Shown here one piece after another: positions 40,369 to 48,463 of a stretch of DNA of 64,000 nt. Source of the DNA: JAKALD01 sp963817785. Lineage in GTDB: Bacteria; Pseudomonadota; Gammaproteobacteria; Burkholderiales; SG8-39. A program made the position numbers and the translations under genes. The notes under the pieces were generated by a model. The model did not search any database and had not been told where the DNA came from. It saw only the letters and a list, made by a program, of their open reading frames with translations. The DNA lies in the NCBI GenBank assembly GCA_963817785.1, contig CAWFPL010000007.1, positions 186,001-250,000 on the forward strand, given 5' to 3'. Numbering within the stretch: position 1 is the first letter of the stretch; every line of letters starts with the position of its first letter.

Positions 40369-40547
40369 TTCAACTGCACGCTGAACTCTGGTGCAGCGAG
40401 TTAGTTAAGAGGCAAACGCCGGTGCCACTTGCATTTCGTCGAGACTTACAGCGCCGAGTCCCGGTGAGCGTAGCCTTATGGGCGCGCAATCAAAGGCTGC
40501 TCAGTAGTTCCTTCAATCGCATATTCGTTGAGGAGGAAAGGCCGTGA
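40365..40547 (+). CDS. Possible 60-residue coupled ORF
   Basis: An open frame starts at an ATGA overlap with the 2Fe-2S stop and ends at a GTGA overlap with the ABC receptor start. The peptide (MIQLHAELWCSELVKR ...) resembles nothing I know and lacks a ribosome-binding site of its own. The overlaps make translation by coupling possible, but the receptor has its own strong AGGAGG. It may be chance. Confidence 0.25.
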   Translation: MIQLHAELWCSELVKRQTPVPLAFRRDLQRRVPVSVALWARNQRLLSSSFNRIFVEEERP

Positions 40548-41578
40548 ATGGTTTCAAAACCAATACTAGGTGCAAATCGATCAGTTGTCGCCGAACCCTC
40601 GTAGCTGCCGTGACGCTCAGCTTGGCCGCATGCGCAGCGCCCGCTATGTCGGCGGACTTAGTTCCCGTGACGCTTAGGGTCGATGTGTTCTTTTATGGAT
40701 CCCATGTTCCCTTGCTAGCTGGGATTGTAGACGGGACATACAAGAAGTATGGGTTAAAGGTTACCGCTTTGCCCGGACGCGGCTCTGCTACCACCCTTCA
40801 GACTGTAGCGAATCAATCCGACGATTTCGGATTTGCTGACGGTGGCACGTTGGTCAAGCTCGCGGCGCAAGGTCTAAAGGTGAAGATGATTGTCGGCATG
40901 CTACAGAAGAACCCGATGATCATCATGACGAAAAAGGATTCCGGCCTGAATAATCTAAAGGATCTGAATGGCAAGACCGGTGGGTTTAGCCCAGGATCCG
41001 CGCCAGAACAACTCTTTCCCGCCCTGGCAGAAAAAATAGGCATAGACCTGGCCAGCATTAAGAAAATATCCGCGGATATCCCGACACGAGATAGTGCATT
41101 TTTAAGCGGCCAGACGAATTTTTCTTTTGGCTACACGGTTACGCAACTGCCGCTACTTCAGGAGCGTTGCAACTGCAAACTCAACGTTTTTCGTTACTCA
41201 GATTACGGCATTAATGCGATCAGCAACGGAATTGTTGTGAGCGATGCGCTCATTGCTAAGAAACCAGATGTTGTTCGCAGGTTCGCTGCCGCTACTGTGG
41301 AATCCATTGAAAACGCGGTCAAGGATCCTAAGACCGCTGTTGACGGGTTCTTCAAATATGCAGCGGGCAAAACGCAGTTGAGCCGTAACGTCGTGATGAA
41401 GCAGTGGGAGGAAACTATCAAGATACTTAAGAGTAACGACACTCAAAACATGCCATATGGCCGTATGTCGGTAAAGGACTGGAGGGAGACCATCGATCTG
41501 CTTCAGAAATATGCCGGAGTTCCCAAAGGCACGGTGACGCCATCGATGGTGTACACGAACAAATTCCTACCAAAATAG
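40544..41578 (+). CDS. ABC transporter substrate-binding protein (NMT1/SsuA-like)
   Basis: A 344-residue periplasmic receptor. The signal peptide is long (SCRRTLVAAVTLSLAACAAPAMSA), with a lipobox-like LAAC at about residue 28 that may mark a lipoprotein. LRVDVFFYGSHVPLLAGIVDGTYKKYGLKVTALPGRGSATTLQTVANQSDDFGFADGGTLVKLAAQGLKVKMIVGM is the NMT1/SsuA/TauA pattern for thiamine precursors, sulfonates or related ligands. The GTG is preceded by AGGAGG. It leads a receptor-ATPase-permease set. Confidence 0.87.
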   Translation: MNGFKTNTRCKSISCRRTLVAAVTLSLAACAAPAMSADLVPVTLRVDVFFYGSHVPLLAGIVDGTYKKYGLKVTALPGRGSATTLQTVANQSDDFGFADGGTLVKLAAQGLKVKMIVGMLQKNPMIIMTKKDSGLNNLKDLNGKTGGFSPGSAPEQLFPALAEKIGIDLASIKKISADIPTRDSAFLSGQTNFSFGYTVTQLPLLQERCNCKLNVFRYSDYGINAISNGIVVSDALIAKKPDVVRRFAAATVESIENAVKDPKTAVDGFFKYAAGKTQLSRNVVMKQWEETIKILKSNDTQNMPYGRMSVKDWRETIDLLQKYAGVPKGTVTPSMVYTNKFLPK

Positions 41579-41597
41579 AGGTGAAGCGCAATATAAG

Positions 41598-42419
41598 GTG
41601 ACGATCACCAAGATGAGTTCGTCTGCCGCGCCGCTGATTCAAGTTCGAGCGGTATCTAAGACTTTCCGAACGAGCCAGGAATTGGTGCCAGCTATTCAGC
41701 GCCTGTCCATAGACGTGAGGCAGGGGGAATTTGTTTCGTTGGTTGGCCCCAGCGGCTGCGGTAAGACCAGTCTAATGATGATCATTGGAGGACTACTTGA
41801 CGCCGACCATGGTGAGGTGATCATCCACGGTCAGCAAGTTCGCGGCCCATTTACAAATCTCGGAATCGGCTTCCAAAACGCGGAACTGCTTGACTGGCGT
41901 ACAAGTCTCGAGAACATCCTGCTCCAAATCGAGATGCGCAAGCTGCCTGTTAAACAATACAGGGCTATTGCGTTGAATCTTCTGAGGCAGGTGGGTCTCG
42001 ACGGGTTTGCCGACAGGTATCCATACGAGCTCTCGGGTGGCATGCGACAGCGGGTGGCGCTATGTCGCGCACTTGTGCATGACCCAGACATCCTTCTTCT
42101 CGATGAGCCGTTTGGCGCGCTCGACGCCCTGACGCGCGATCAAATGAACTATGACCTCCAGCGAATTTGGCTTGAGAAGCGCAAAACGGCCATTTTGGTA
42201 ACGCATAGCATCGAAGAAGCGGTGTGGCTGTCTGATCGGGTACTAGTAATGACCCCGCGGCCTACTGATGTGGCGGAAGACATCGCGATCGATTTGCCAC
42301 GACCGCGTGACCTTGAGGTAAAGACGGATCCGAAGTTTAACCATTACACCGGCCACATCCGGCGGATATTCCAGCAACTCGGCGTGTTCAGAATGCCAGA
42401 GATCCGACGTGGCAACTAA
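41598..42419 (+). CDS. ABC transporter ATP-binding protein (SsuB/TauB-like)
   Basis: A 273-residue ABC ATPase. Walker A is LVGPSGCGKTSLMMIIGGLL, the Q-loop is LGIGFQNAELLDWRTSLENI, the signature is YELSGGMRQRVALCRALVHDPDILLLDEPFGALDALTRDQM, and the H-loop is VTHSIEEAVWLSDRVLVM. The trailing VAEDIAIDLPRPRDLE is typical of the nitrate/sulfonate/taurine family. GTG at 41598 or ATG at 41613 could be the start. It overlaps the permease by 11 bp. Confidence 0.92.
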   Translation: MTITKMSSSAAPLIQVRAVSKTFRTSQELVPAIQRLSIDVRQGEFVSLVGPSGCGKTSLMMIIGGLLDADHGEVIIHGQQVRGPFTNLGIGFQNAELLDWRTSLENILLQIEMRKLPVKQYRAIALNLLRQVGLDGFADRYPYELSGGMRQRVALCRALVHDPDILLLDEPFGALDALTRDQMNYDLQRIWLEKRKTAILVTHSIEEAVWLSDRVLVMTPRPTDVAEDIAIDLPRPRDLEVKTDPKFNHYTGHIRRIFQQLGVFRMPEIRRGN

Positions 42420-43230
42420 CCCCAAGACGCGTGCTTCGGTGAGCGACAGATGTCTATACGGCTTTGCTTGGATCGCGCCGATTGTTACAGCGCTTGTATG
42501 CTTGATTTTGTGGGAGCTGAGCGTTCGCTGGTTTCATGTACCCATCTACTTGTTACCTGCGCCAAGTGAAGTGGTCCGCAAGATGTTTACCGACTACAAA
42601 ATCTTCTATGAGCAATCGTTACCCACTCTAGCTGCAATCGTATTGGGCTTCGGGATGGCAGTAGCGGTCGGAGTACCGATCGCGATTTTTATGGTCTATT
42701 CGCGACTGTTTAGACACTCAGTACAGGCGATTCTCATTACAGCGCAAGTGCTGCCAAAGGTCGCGTTAGCGCCTCTCTTTATTGTGTGGTTCGGCTTCGG
42801 TCTCTTGCCGAAAGTATTAATGACCTTCCTCATCTCTTTTTTCCCTATTGTTATTGATTCGGTTATTGGATTGGCATCGGTCAGGCCGGAGAGCTTGATG
42901 TTGGTGAGGTCTATGGGTGCCGGCCGCTGGCAGGCATTTTGGAAGATACGACTCCCATACGCGTTGCCGAGCATGTTCGGCGGTTTCAAGGTTGCCATTA
43001 CTTTCGCGGTGGTTGGGACGCTGGTGGCCGAGTTCGTGGGCTCAGACAGTGGACTAGGCTACTTGCTCGTGATGGCTCGCGGTAACCTTGACACGCTAAC
43101 GGTCTTCGCGGTGATAGGGTGGCTCGTTATTATTGGGTTCGCATTCTATTACGCGATCGAGTTGCTCGAGAAGCTCGTCCTGCGTAATCGCGGCCGAAAT
43201 CGTGCCGGCGATCTTGGGGCGGGTCTATAG
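42409..43230 (+). CDS. ABC transporter permease (SsuC/TauC-like)
   Basis: A 273-residue membrane protein with about six hydrophobic helices. The EAA loop is LMLVRSMGAGRWQAFWKIRLPYALPSMFGGFKVAITFAVVGTLVAEFVGSDSGLGYLL, the classic pattern for the taurine/sulfonate permeases. The start is GTG at 42409, inside the end of the ATPase gene. With the two preceding genes it forms a complete importer. Confidence 0.92.
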   Translation: MATNPKTRASVSDRCLYGFAWIAPIVTALVCLILWELSVRWFHVPIYLLPAPSEVVRKMFTDYKIFYEQSLPTLAAIVLGFGMAVAVGVPIAIFMVYSRLFRHSVQAILITAQVLPKVALAPLFIVWFGFGLLPKVLMTFLISFFPIVIDSVIGLASVRPESLMLVRSMGAGRWQAFWKIRLPYALPSMFGGFKVAITFAVVGTLVAEFVGSDSGLGYLLVMARGNLDTLTVFAVIGWLVIIGFAFYYAIELLEKLVLRNRGRNRAGDLGAGL

Positions 43231-43267
43231 CGTCGACTTTTCGCTTCCACCAGCCAGAGGAGGAGTC

Positions 43268-43654
43268 ATGGAATTAATCACCACCAATCCACGCACTATG
43301 CCCCCCGGTCCGTTCTCCCAAGCATACAAGCATGGGGACATCGTTTACGTGGCGGGTCAGGTTGCGTATGACGGAGCAACAGGGAAGCCAATGCTAGGCA
43401 ACATCAAAGAACAAACCAGGCAGACGCTGAAGAACCTTACAGCGGTGTTGCAGGCGGCTGGGAGTTCGCTCGACAAAGTACTGAAGCTGACGTGCATTCT
43501 GCCGAACTTCCCGGAAGATTATGTGGGGTTTAACGAGGTGTTTGAAGAATTCTTTCCGGGTCCCCATTTCCCGGCACGGACTTCAATTCAGGCAGGTCTA
43601 CTCGGAGGATTCATTGTCGAGATAGAGGCCATCGCGGTCTGCGAGGGCAAATAG
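43268..43654 (+). CDS. RidA family (YjgF/YER057c/UK114) deaminase-like protein
   Basis: A 128-residue protein. PFSQAYKHGDIVYVAGQVAYDGATGK is the RidA start, followed by IKEQTRQTLKNLTAVLQAAGSSLDKVLKLTCIL and FPGPHFPARTSIQAGLLGGFIVEIEAIAV. The Arg in PARTSIQ is the active-site Arg of RidA. RidA hydrolyses reactive enamine/imine intermediates such as 2-aminoacrylate. ATG at 43268 has GAGGAGG. It sits after the ABC importer and may handle an enamine from the PLP enzyme or from another step. Confidence 0.9.
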   Translation: MELITTNPRTMPPGPFSQAYKHGDIVYVAGQVAYDGATGKPMLGNIKEQTRQTLKNLTAVLQAAGSSLDKVLKLTCILPNFPEDYVGFNEVFEEFFPGPHFPARTSIQAGLLGGFIVEIEAIAVCEGK

Positions 43655-43683
43655 TTCGTGCACAACAGAACGGGAGACAGGTG

Positions 43684-44151
43684 ATGGAAGAGAGGACGTT
43701 TTATCAGTCGCTCATGGAGCGACAGGCCGAGACACGCAAGTACAAGGGTAAGCTGATACTGAAGAAAAAAGATATTCATTGGCATGTGAGCCCTCAGGGG
43801 CGAAACGCGGCGTTGGTAGATGCCACTACTGGGTTGCAGGCTAAGACGTTCGGAATGGTGCTTACCGAAATCCCACCCGGATCACAGTCCGGTCTCCACC
43901 GCCATACGTTTGAGGCGGTCGCATATGTGCTTGAGGGGGAGGGCTACGATCTCATCGGCGACGAGCGCGTCGAGTGGGAGGCTGGAGATCTATTTTATAT
44001 GCCCCCCAACGTCGACCATCGCCACGTGAACAAGGACCCTCGGAACATGGCCCGACTGCTGCAGGTCGAAGCGTGGCCACTGATGATCTATCTCGGAATA
44101 TCCGAAATGGTCCAGCGCGAAGGTGCCGGAAAGTCGCCTGCCGCTCAGTGA
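43684..44151 (+). CDS. Single-domain cupin protein
   Basis: A 155-residue cupin. Motif 1 is in SGLHRHTFEAVAYVLEGEGYDLIG and motif 2 is WEAGDLFYMPPNVDHRHVN, giving His, His, Glu-like and His positions for a metal. It may be a dioxygenase, isomerase or sensor; the sequence does not choose. It lies 30 bp after RidA and 32 bp before the SDR gene, in the same operon. The start ATG is preceded by GGGAGA. Confidence 0.82.
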   Translation: MEERTFYQSLMERQAETRKYKGKLILKKKDIHWHVSPQGRNAALVDATTGLQAKTFGMVLTEIPPGSQSGLHRHTFEAVAYVLEGEGYDLIGDERVEWEAGDLFYMPPNVDHRHVNKDPRNMARLLQVEAWPLMIYLGISEMVQREGAGKSPAAQ

Positions 44152-44182
44152 CATCTACGACTAGAGTCCAAAAGGAGCAAAG

Positions 44183-44989
44183 ATGAGCAGGCGGCTTCAC
44201 AATAAAGTTGCATTTATTACGGGTGCTGGGCAGGGCATTGGCCGTGTTACAGCTCTCCTTTTTGCGAAAGAAGGTGCGAAGGTTGGCTTGCTGGATAAAG
44301 ATGTAGAAAAGGTCCGGGCCGTCGCGGATGCTATAAATGCCACGGGCGGGGTGGCCATTGCATTTGGATGCGATATCTCAAAAAAGAGTGATGTGACCGC
44401 CGCAATTAATGACGCAACGAAGGAGCTCGAGGCGCTTCACATTCTGGTAAACAATGCGGGCGTCACTCTTACGCGGCCGTTCATCGATACGACTGGCGAG
44501 GAGATCGATTTCTTGGTCGACGTCAACCTGAAAGGTACGATATTCGCGAGCCAAGCCGCTATCCCTAATATCATAAGAAGTGGAGGCGGGGCGATTGTGC
44601 ATGACGCTTCAAACGCGGGATTAGTCGGGCGACCATGGCAGCCCGTATACGGTGCGACAAAGGCCGGAATCATCTCTTTAACAAAGGCCATGGCCTTAGC
44701 ACTCGCCAAGGAAAACGTCCGAGTCAACTGCATCTGTCCGGGATCGATTGATACGCCGATGCTGCGAACTGCTCTTGCAAGTAGCGGAAGTTTCGAAGAG
44801 AACTGGAAAAAAACTGCGATGATAATTCCGATGGGGCGTATTGGATCTGCGGAGGACATCGCAAATGCCACACTGTTCCTTTCGTCGGACGAAGCTAGCT
44901 ACGTCACAGGTGTCGCTCTACCGGTTGATGGCGGGCGTACTGCAGGAGTAGCCGAGGTGGCGCATCTTGGTATGGCTGTGCCAAAGTAG
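44183..44989 (+). CDS. Short-chain dehydrogenase/reductase
   Basis: A 268-residue classical SDR. Cofactor motif VAFITGAGQGIGRVTALLFAKEGAKVGLLD prefers NAD(H) because of the Asp at the end of strand 2. ILVNNAGVTL is the NNAG motif, the catalytic Ser is in VHDASNAGLV and the catalytic YxxxK is YGATKAG. INCICPGSIDTPM-like INPG and VTGVALPVDGG at the C terminus complete it. It oxidises an alcohol or reduces a ketone; the substrate is unknown. Strong AAGGAG upstream. Confidence 0.92.
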   Translation: MSRRLHNKVAFITGAGQGIGRVTALLFAKEGAKVGLLDKDVEKVRAVADAINATGGVAIAFGCDISKKSDVTAAINDATKELEALHILVNNAGVTLTRPFIDTTGEEIDFLVDVNLKGTIFASQAAIPNIIRSGGGAIVHDASNAGLVGRPWQPVYGATKAGIISLTKAMALALAKENVRVNCICPGSIDTPMLRTALASSGSFEENWKKTAMIIPMGRIGSAEDIANATLFLSSDEASYVTGVALPVDGGRTAGVAEVAHLGMAVPK

Positions 44990-45009
44990 CGACTTTCCGC
45001 CTCGGAGAT

Positions 45010-46665
45010 TTGGTGCGCTTTCATAGCAATTGGGCGTTTATTGAGCAGGAGTTTGACTGCTCCATTCGCGATCATTTTCTTATGGCGGTCCGCTCCTTGG
45101 ACAACCCCAAGGCGGTAACGCCGTTCTTGCTAGAAACCAGCAGACAGCGCTTCGCGCTCTTCCTCCACGTGGAGAAAGGTAATGTCGAGGCGGCCCGACT
45201 TCCTGCCGACATTACTCCCGTTTACTACCGCCCATATTTCACATTTGAGCCGCCTGATGCCGGGCGCTCCGTGCATCGAACACTCGTTGACGCAGTCGAG
45301 CATGTGGCGGAAGGCGATCGCAATATCTTAATTGATCCTGCAACCCCCTTAGCGGTCGCCTCGGAACTGCAGGGGCGATTTGCAATCGCACTTGAAGATG
45401 CTCCGGAGCCTGGCACGGTTACCCTGAGGGAGGTGAGGTGCTCGGAGACGGTCGCCCGCTTGCAGCGCGGCCGCCTGGAGGCCAGTAAGGCTGCAACGCG
45501 TCTTCTCGTGAGGTCTCCGATCCGTGATCGATTGTTACCATATCTAGGCTTTTATTCTGATGACCGCTTCTCGAAGCTAGATCAGGCTATCGAGAAGGAG
45601 GGCTTTACCGGAATTGTGCTCAGCTCGACTCTAAACGTCCAGGAAATTGCTGGAGTACCCGTGCGGCGTAAGCAAAGGCCACTCGCGGCGATCTATATTC
45701 CAGGCCAAAGCAGTGCGTGGGTAATGGAACCGGGCTGCGCGAGTGACGGAAGGCAGTTCCCCTCGCCGAGATCTGCGTTAAATCATCTCGTACCGACCGG
45801 CGGCCTTGGCATCGAGACTGAGGACATCGGGGTCGCGCTCGGACACGCGTTAGGGCTTGAAAATCGAGATTGGCGTTCAGCGGATAAAATGGTACGCCAG
45901 TGGAGAGACGAATACGCCCTGCCAGATCTCGCTTATTATATTATCGCGACGCGAACGACCAGACATGCAATTGAGGCCGCCCTCTCCTTCGCGGCTGATG
46001 CGCTGAAGCGATCCCTTCGCGTAACAGAAATGGATAGCTACGCGCTCTATCTGAGCGCAATGCGCGAATTTGCACAGGCTGCGCTACCTGGCCTTCGCGT
46101 CTCCCGTACGCTGACCAACTTTCATTCTGGATCCCGCACGATCTATCCGGCCAACCCTACGGCATATCAGCTGGATAGGTCCATCAATACGTTGAAAATC
46201 GATGCTGGCTGTCTCCTATTTGATTCCGAGGGTGTATTGCTTGGATGTTCTGATATTGCCCGCACTCTCGCACTTTCTCCGGCGAGCCAGGACCTTTATG
46301 CAATCTTCGAAAGCAGCGTACGCCACCGGTTGATTCCAGGCGCCCGCGCCGGTCGGGTCGGAGCCGAACTCCACGCGGAGGCGACCGAAGCGATATGGGG
46401 AGAACATCGTCAACTCGCAGGTAATCCGTTATTTGTGAACCTTGCTCAGCCCGCTCATGATTATGAGCGCGATGTGGGACATCTGCTGGGTAAAAATAAT
46501 CTCGCCCACCTTCGCTTCGTAGAGGGTGAAAATCAAAAGCTTCGCGAGGGAATGATTGCATGTTGCGAGTTTCAGTGGCCAGTAAACGCTCACGCAGTCG
46601 CGTATGAGGATACATGCCTCGTGACCCCCACGGGAGGCCTAAACATTACCAGTGACGAGGAGTAG
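45010..46665 (+). CDS. M24-family (pita-bread) metallohydrolase-like protein
   Basis: A 551-residue protein. The N-terminal ~170 residues are unassigned. Residues ~180-320 resemble a creatinase N domain (GFTGIVLSSTLNVQEIAGVPV). The C-terminal domain retains plausible M24 metal ligands: D398 in KIDAGCLLFD, D415 in GCSDIARTL, H491 in DVGHLLG, E520 in CCEFQWP and E533 in YEDTCLV (numbered from TTG 45010). The D-D spacing of 17 exceeds the usual 11. M24 members include prolidases and creatinase; a C-N bond hydrolase fits the operon. Start TTG 45010 or GTG 45013. Confidence 0.7.
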   Translation: MVRFHSNWAFIEQEFDCSIRDHFLMAVRSLDNPKAVTPFLLETSRQRFALFLHVEKGNVEAARLPADITPVYYRPYFTFEPPDAGRSVHRTLVDAVEHVAEGDRNILIDPATPLAVASELQGRFAIALEDAPEPGTVTLREVRCSETVARLQRGRLEASKAATRLLVRSPIRDRLLPYLGFYSDDRFSKLDQAIEKEGFTGIVLSSTLNVQEIAGVPVRRKQRPLAAIYIPGQSSAWVMEPGCASDGRQFPSPRSALNHLVPTGGLGIETEDIGVALGHALGLENRDWRSADKMVRQWRDEYALPDLAYYIIATRTTRHAIEAALSFAADALKRSLRVTEMDSYALYLSAMREFAQAALPGLRVSRTLTNFHSGSRTIYPANPTAYQLDRSINTLKIDAGCLLFDSEGVLLGCSDIARTLALSPASQDLYAIFESSVRHRLIPGARAGRVGAELHAEATEAIWGEHRQLAGNPLFVNLAQPAHDYERDVGHLLGKNNLAHLRFVEGENQKLREGMIACCEFQWPVNAHAVAYEDTCLVTPTGGLNITSDEE

Positions 46666-46719
46666 GGGCATCAGCAGGGCTTTTGGCATACTTCTGCGAG
46701 GTGTTTAGACATCATGTAT

Positions 46720-46804
46720 TGACCTGCCGCACCTTAAGCGACGCGGATTACGCTTGGGGTTTCATCAACCATCGGCGCAGAGCCGCAATTGAGGGGGCAG
46801 GTCA
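46720..46804 (+). ncRNA. IS110 left-end structured leader, second copy
   Basis: TGACCTGCC (46720-46728) pairs with GGCAGGTCA (46796-46804), which includes the ribosome-binding side of the transposase start and the A of its ATG. The enclosed 67 nt are about the same length as in the first IS110 leader. The sequences differ but the architecture is the same. Bridge-RNA identity is inferred from family knowledge. Confidence 0.4.
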
Positions 46805-47145
46805 TGAAGAAGTTTAGCAAGCACGTGGGGCTGGATGTGCACAAGGAGACGATCGCGGTGGAGCTGACCGATGCAAGCGCAGGCCAGGCGCGCTTCTTTG
46901 GCGAGATTGCCAATACGCCCGAGGCGCTGGCGAAGCTTGTGCGGCAGCTAAAGAAGGGCGATGAACGGCTTGCATGGTGCCAGGAGGCTGGGCCGTGTGG
47001 TTACGGCATTTATCGGCAGTTGAAGGCACTTGGGGAGCATTGCCAGGTGGTAGCCCCCTCGCTCATTCCGAAGAAGGCGGGGGATCGGGTGAAGACCGAC
47101 CGGCGCGATGCGTTGAGTCTGGCGCGGCTCGATCGGGCTAGGGAG
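46804..47145 (+). pseudogene. IS110-family transposase, N-terminal fragment (second)
   Basis: From ATG 46804: MKKFSKHVGLDVHKETIAVEL, CQEAGPCGYGIYRQLKALGEHCQVVAPSLIPKKAGDRVKTDRRDALSLARLDRA. This is the start of the DEDD domain, related to but distinct from the copy at 35.6 kb. It breaks off at a run of twelve C residues (47146-47157); from there a different insertion sequence begins. The C-terminal domain is lost. Confidence 0.85.
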
Positions 47146-47238
47146 CCCCCCCCCCCCGCGTCAGAATAGTTGTCGCCCCGATAGAATCGACAACCCCGGG
47201 GGCGATGATGAGAGAACGAGTTGGCGTGATACGGACAA

Positions 47239-47694
47239 GTGTTCAAGGATAGAGCGGTGGCGAGGTTGTTGCCGCCGGAAAGTGCTTCGCTGGACGAAGT
47301 GGCGCGTGAGATCGGGGTTGGAGCGGGAACGCTGGAGCGCTGGCGCAGCGATGCGCTGTCCAGGCCCGCTCGCGAGCGGGCCTGGACAGCGGCGGCCCGA
47401 TTCGACGCGGTATTGAGCACGGCCGCGATGGACGAGGCTGGCAAGAGCGCCTGGTGCCGCGCCCACGGGGTGTACCCGCGGCAACTGGCGGCTTGGCGGC
47501 TGGCGGCCACGCAGGCGCTGGCCGAGCCCGAGGAGGCCCGCGCCAGCCCGCAGCAGACCAAGCAGGACCGCCGGCGCATCAAGGAGCTCGAGGGCGAGCT
47601 GCGCCGCAAGGACCGTGCCTTGGCCGAGACGGCGGCGCTTCTGGTGCTGACAAAAAAAGTCGCGGCGATCTTCAACAAGGGCGAGGACGAATGA
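47239..47694 (+). CDS. IS3-type transposase OrfA-like protein (HTH_Tnp)
   Basis: A 151-residue protein. FKDRAVARLLPPESASLDEVAREIGVGAGTLERWRSDAL is a helix-turn-helix transposase start. A C-terminal Lys/Glu-rich segment RRIKELEGELRRKDRALAETAALLVLTKKVAAIF is the leucine-zipper-like OrfA tail. The gene is continuous, but it contains a 38-bp perfect palindrome at 47354-47391. It overlaps a truncated OrfB by ATGA. GTG 47239 is the only start in frame. Confidence 0.7.
   Translation: MFKDRAVARLLPPESASLDEVAREIGVGAGTLERWRSDALSRPARERAWTAAARFDAVLSTAAMDEAGKSAWCRAHGVYPRQLAAWRLAATQALAEPEEARASPQQTKQDRRRIKELEGELRRKDRALAETAALLVLTKKVAAIFNKGEDE
47354..47391. repeat. 38-bp perfect palindrome inside OrfA
   Basis: From 47354 to 47391 the sequence equals its own reverse complement, with half-site CGCTGTCCAGGCCCGCTCG and no spacer. 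It lies in coding sequence (LSRPARERAW), where such a structure is not required by the protein. Confidence 0.8.
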
Positions 47695-47858
47695 TCGGCC
47701 TCGAAGATCGCCGGAGTCTGGCCCGAGACATCCACACGGCGCACGCGGCCGGCGCGCGGCTGCACCGGGCCTGCGAGACGGCTGGCATCGACGCGCGCAC
47801 CCTGCCGCGCTGGAAGGCCTGCGACGTGATCCCCGATTTTAGTAGCGTTATGCTTTAG
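47691..47858 (+). pseudogene. IS3-type OrfB, 5' fragment
   Basis: MIGLEDRRSLARDIHTAHAAGARLHRACETAGIDARTLPRWKA is the start of a transposase OrfB of the type that follows this OrfA. Homology ends at about 47825, and the frame stops at 47858 in unrelated sequence. The DDE domain is missing, so the element is inactive. Left and right ends of the IS cannot be defined. Confidence 0.65.
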
Positions 47859-47867
47859 GATCCGATT

Positions 47868-47887
47868 GCCACGGCCTCTGCCGTGGC
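47868..47887. terminator. Hairpin downstream of the MarR gene
   Basis: GCCACGGC pairs with GCCGTGGC around CTCT, in the gap between the IS remnant and the 3' end of the minus-strand MarR gene. No U-tract follows on either strand, so its role as terminator is uncertain. Confidence 0.3.
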
Positions 47888-47901
47888 ACAGGCGATTATT
47901 A

Positions 47902-48459
47902 CTAGGTAATCTCGCCTGGAAGCTTCAGCGAACTAAGCGGGCTGCGTGATTCCGTATTGAGCGCCGTGGTCAAGCGCCTGAGAAGTCTCATAAAGGTGTC
48001 CCGTTCGGCTGGAAGTAACGGAGACAGCAAGCGCCCTGATATTCGGCTAATCGCAGGGGACGCTCGCTGAATCAGGCGCCTTCCCTTGGTCGTGAGCCCA
48101 AGGACCATGCGGCGACGATCCTCCGTCGAAGTGTTCCGCTGGACTAATCCTCTTGTCTCCAGGCCACGGATGACCTGACCCACCGTTGCCCTGTCAAACC
48201 CCAACGCTTTGCTTAGATCAGACTGGCTAAGCGAGGGGTAACGATCTAACAGTATCAAGATGCCGTGCTGCGGCGGGGTCAACCCGATGTGCGCGCATTC
48301 GTCGGTGAATATTCCGACCGCTATTTGGTGCGCGCGGCGTAAGAGAAAACCGGGACGCTGGTAAAGCTCCTCTAGGACATCGGTCGCTTGCGCCGAGTTG
48401 TCATCTGAAGAGGGCAGTGGGGTGCGCGAATGCTTGACACGGAATGTGGGAGAGGACAT
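47902..48459 (-). CDS. MarR family transcriptional regulator
   Basis: A 185-residue MarR. GLTPPQHGILILLDRYPSLSQSDLSKALGFDRATVGQVIRGLETRGLVQRNTSTEDRRRMVLGLTTKGRRL is a complete winged HTH including the DRR wing. The N-terminal extension of ~35 residues is hydrophilic. The gene is divergent to a Rieske oxygenase; the TAAGTATACTTA palindrome between them lies 5 bp from its start. It probably represses both until an aromatic ligand binds. Confidence 0.9.
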   Translation of the reverse strand: MSSPTFRVKHSRTPLPSSDDNSAQATDVLEELYQRPGFLLRRAHQIAVGIFTDECAHIGLTPPQHGILILLDRYPSLSQSDLSKALGFDRATVGQVIRGLETRGLVQRNTSTEDRRRMVLGLTTKGRRLIQRASPAISRISGRLLSPLLPAERDTFMRLLRRLTTALNTESRSPLSSLKLPGEIT

Positions 48460-48463
48460 ATTG

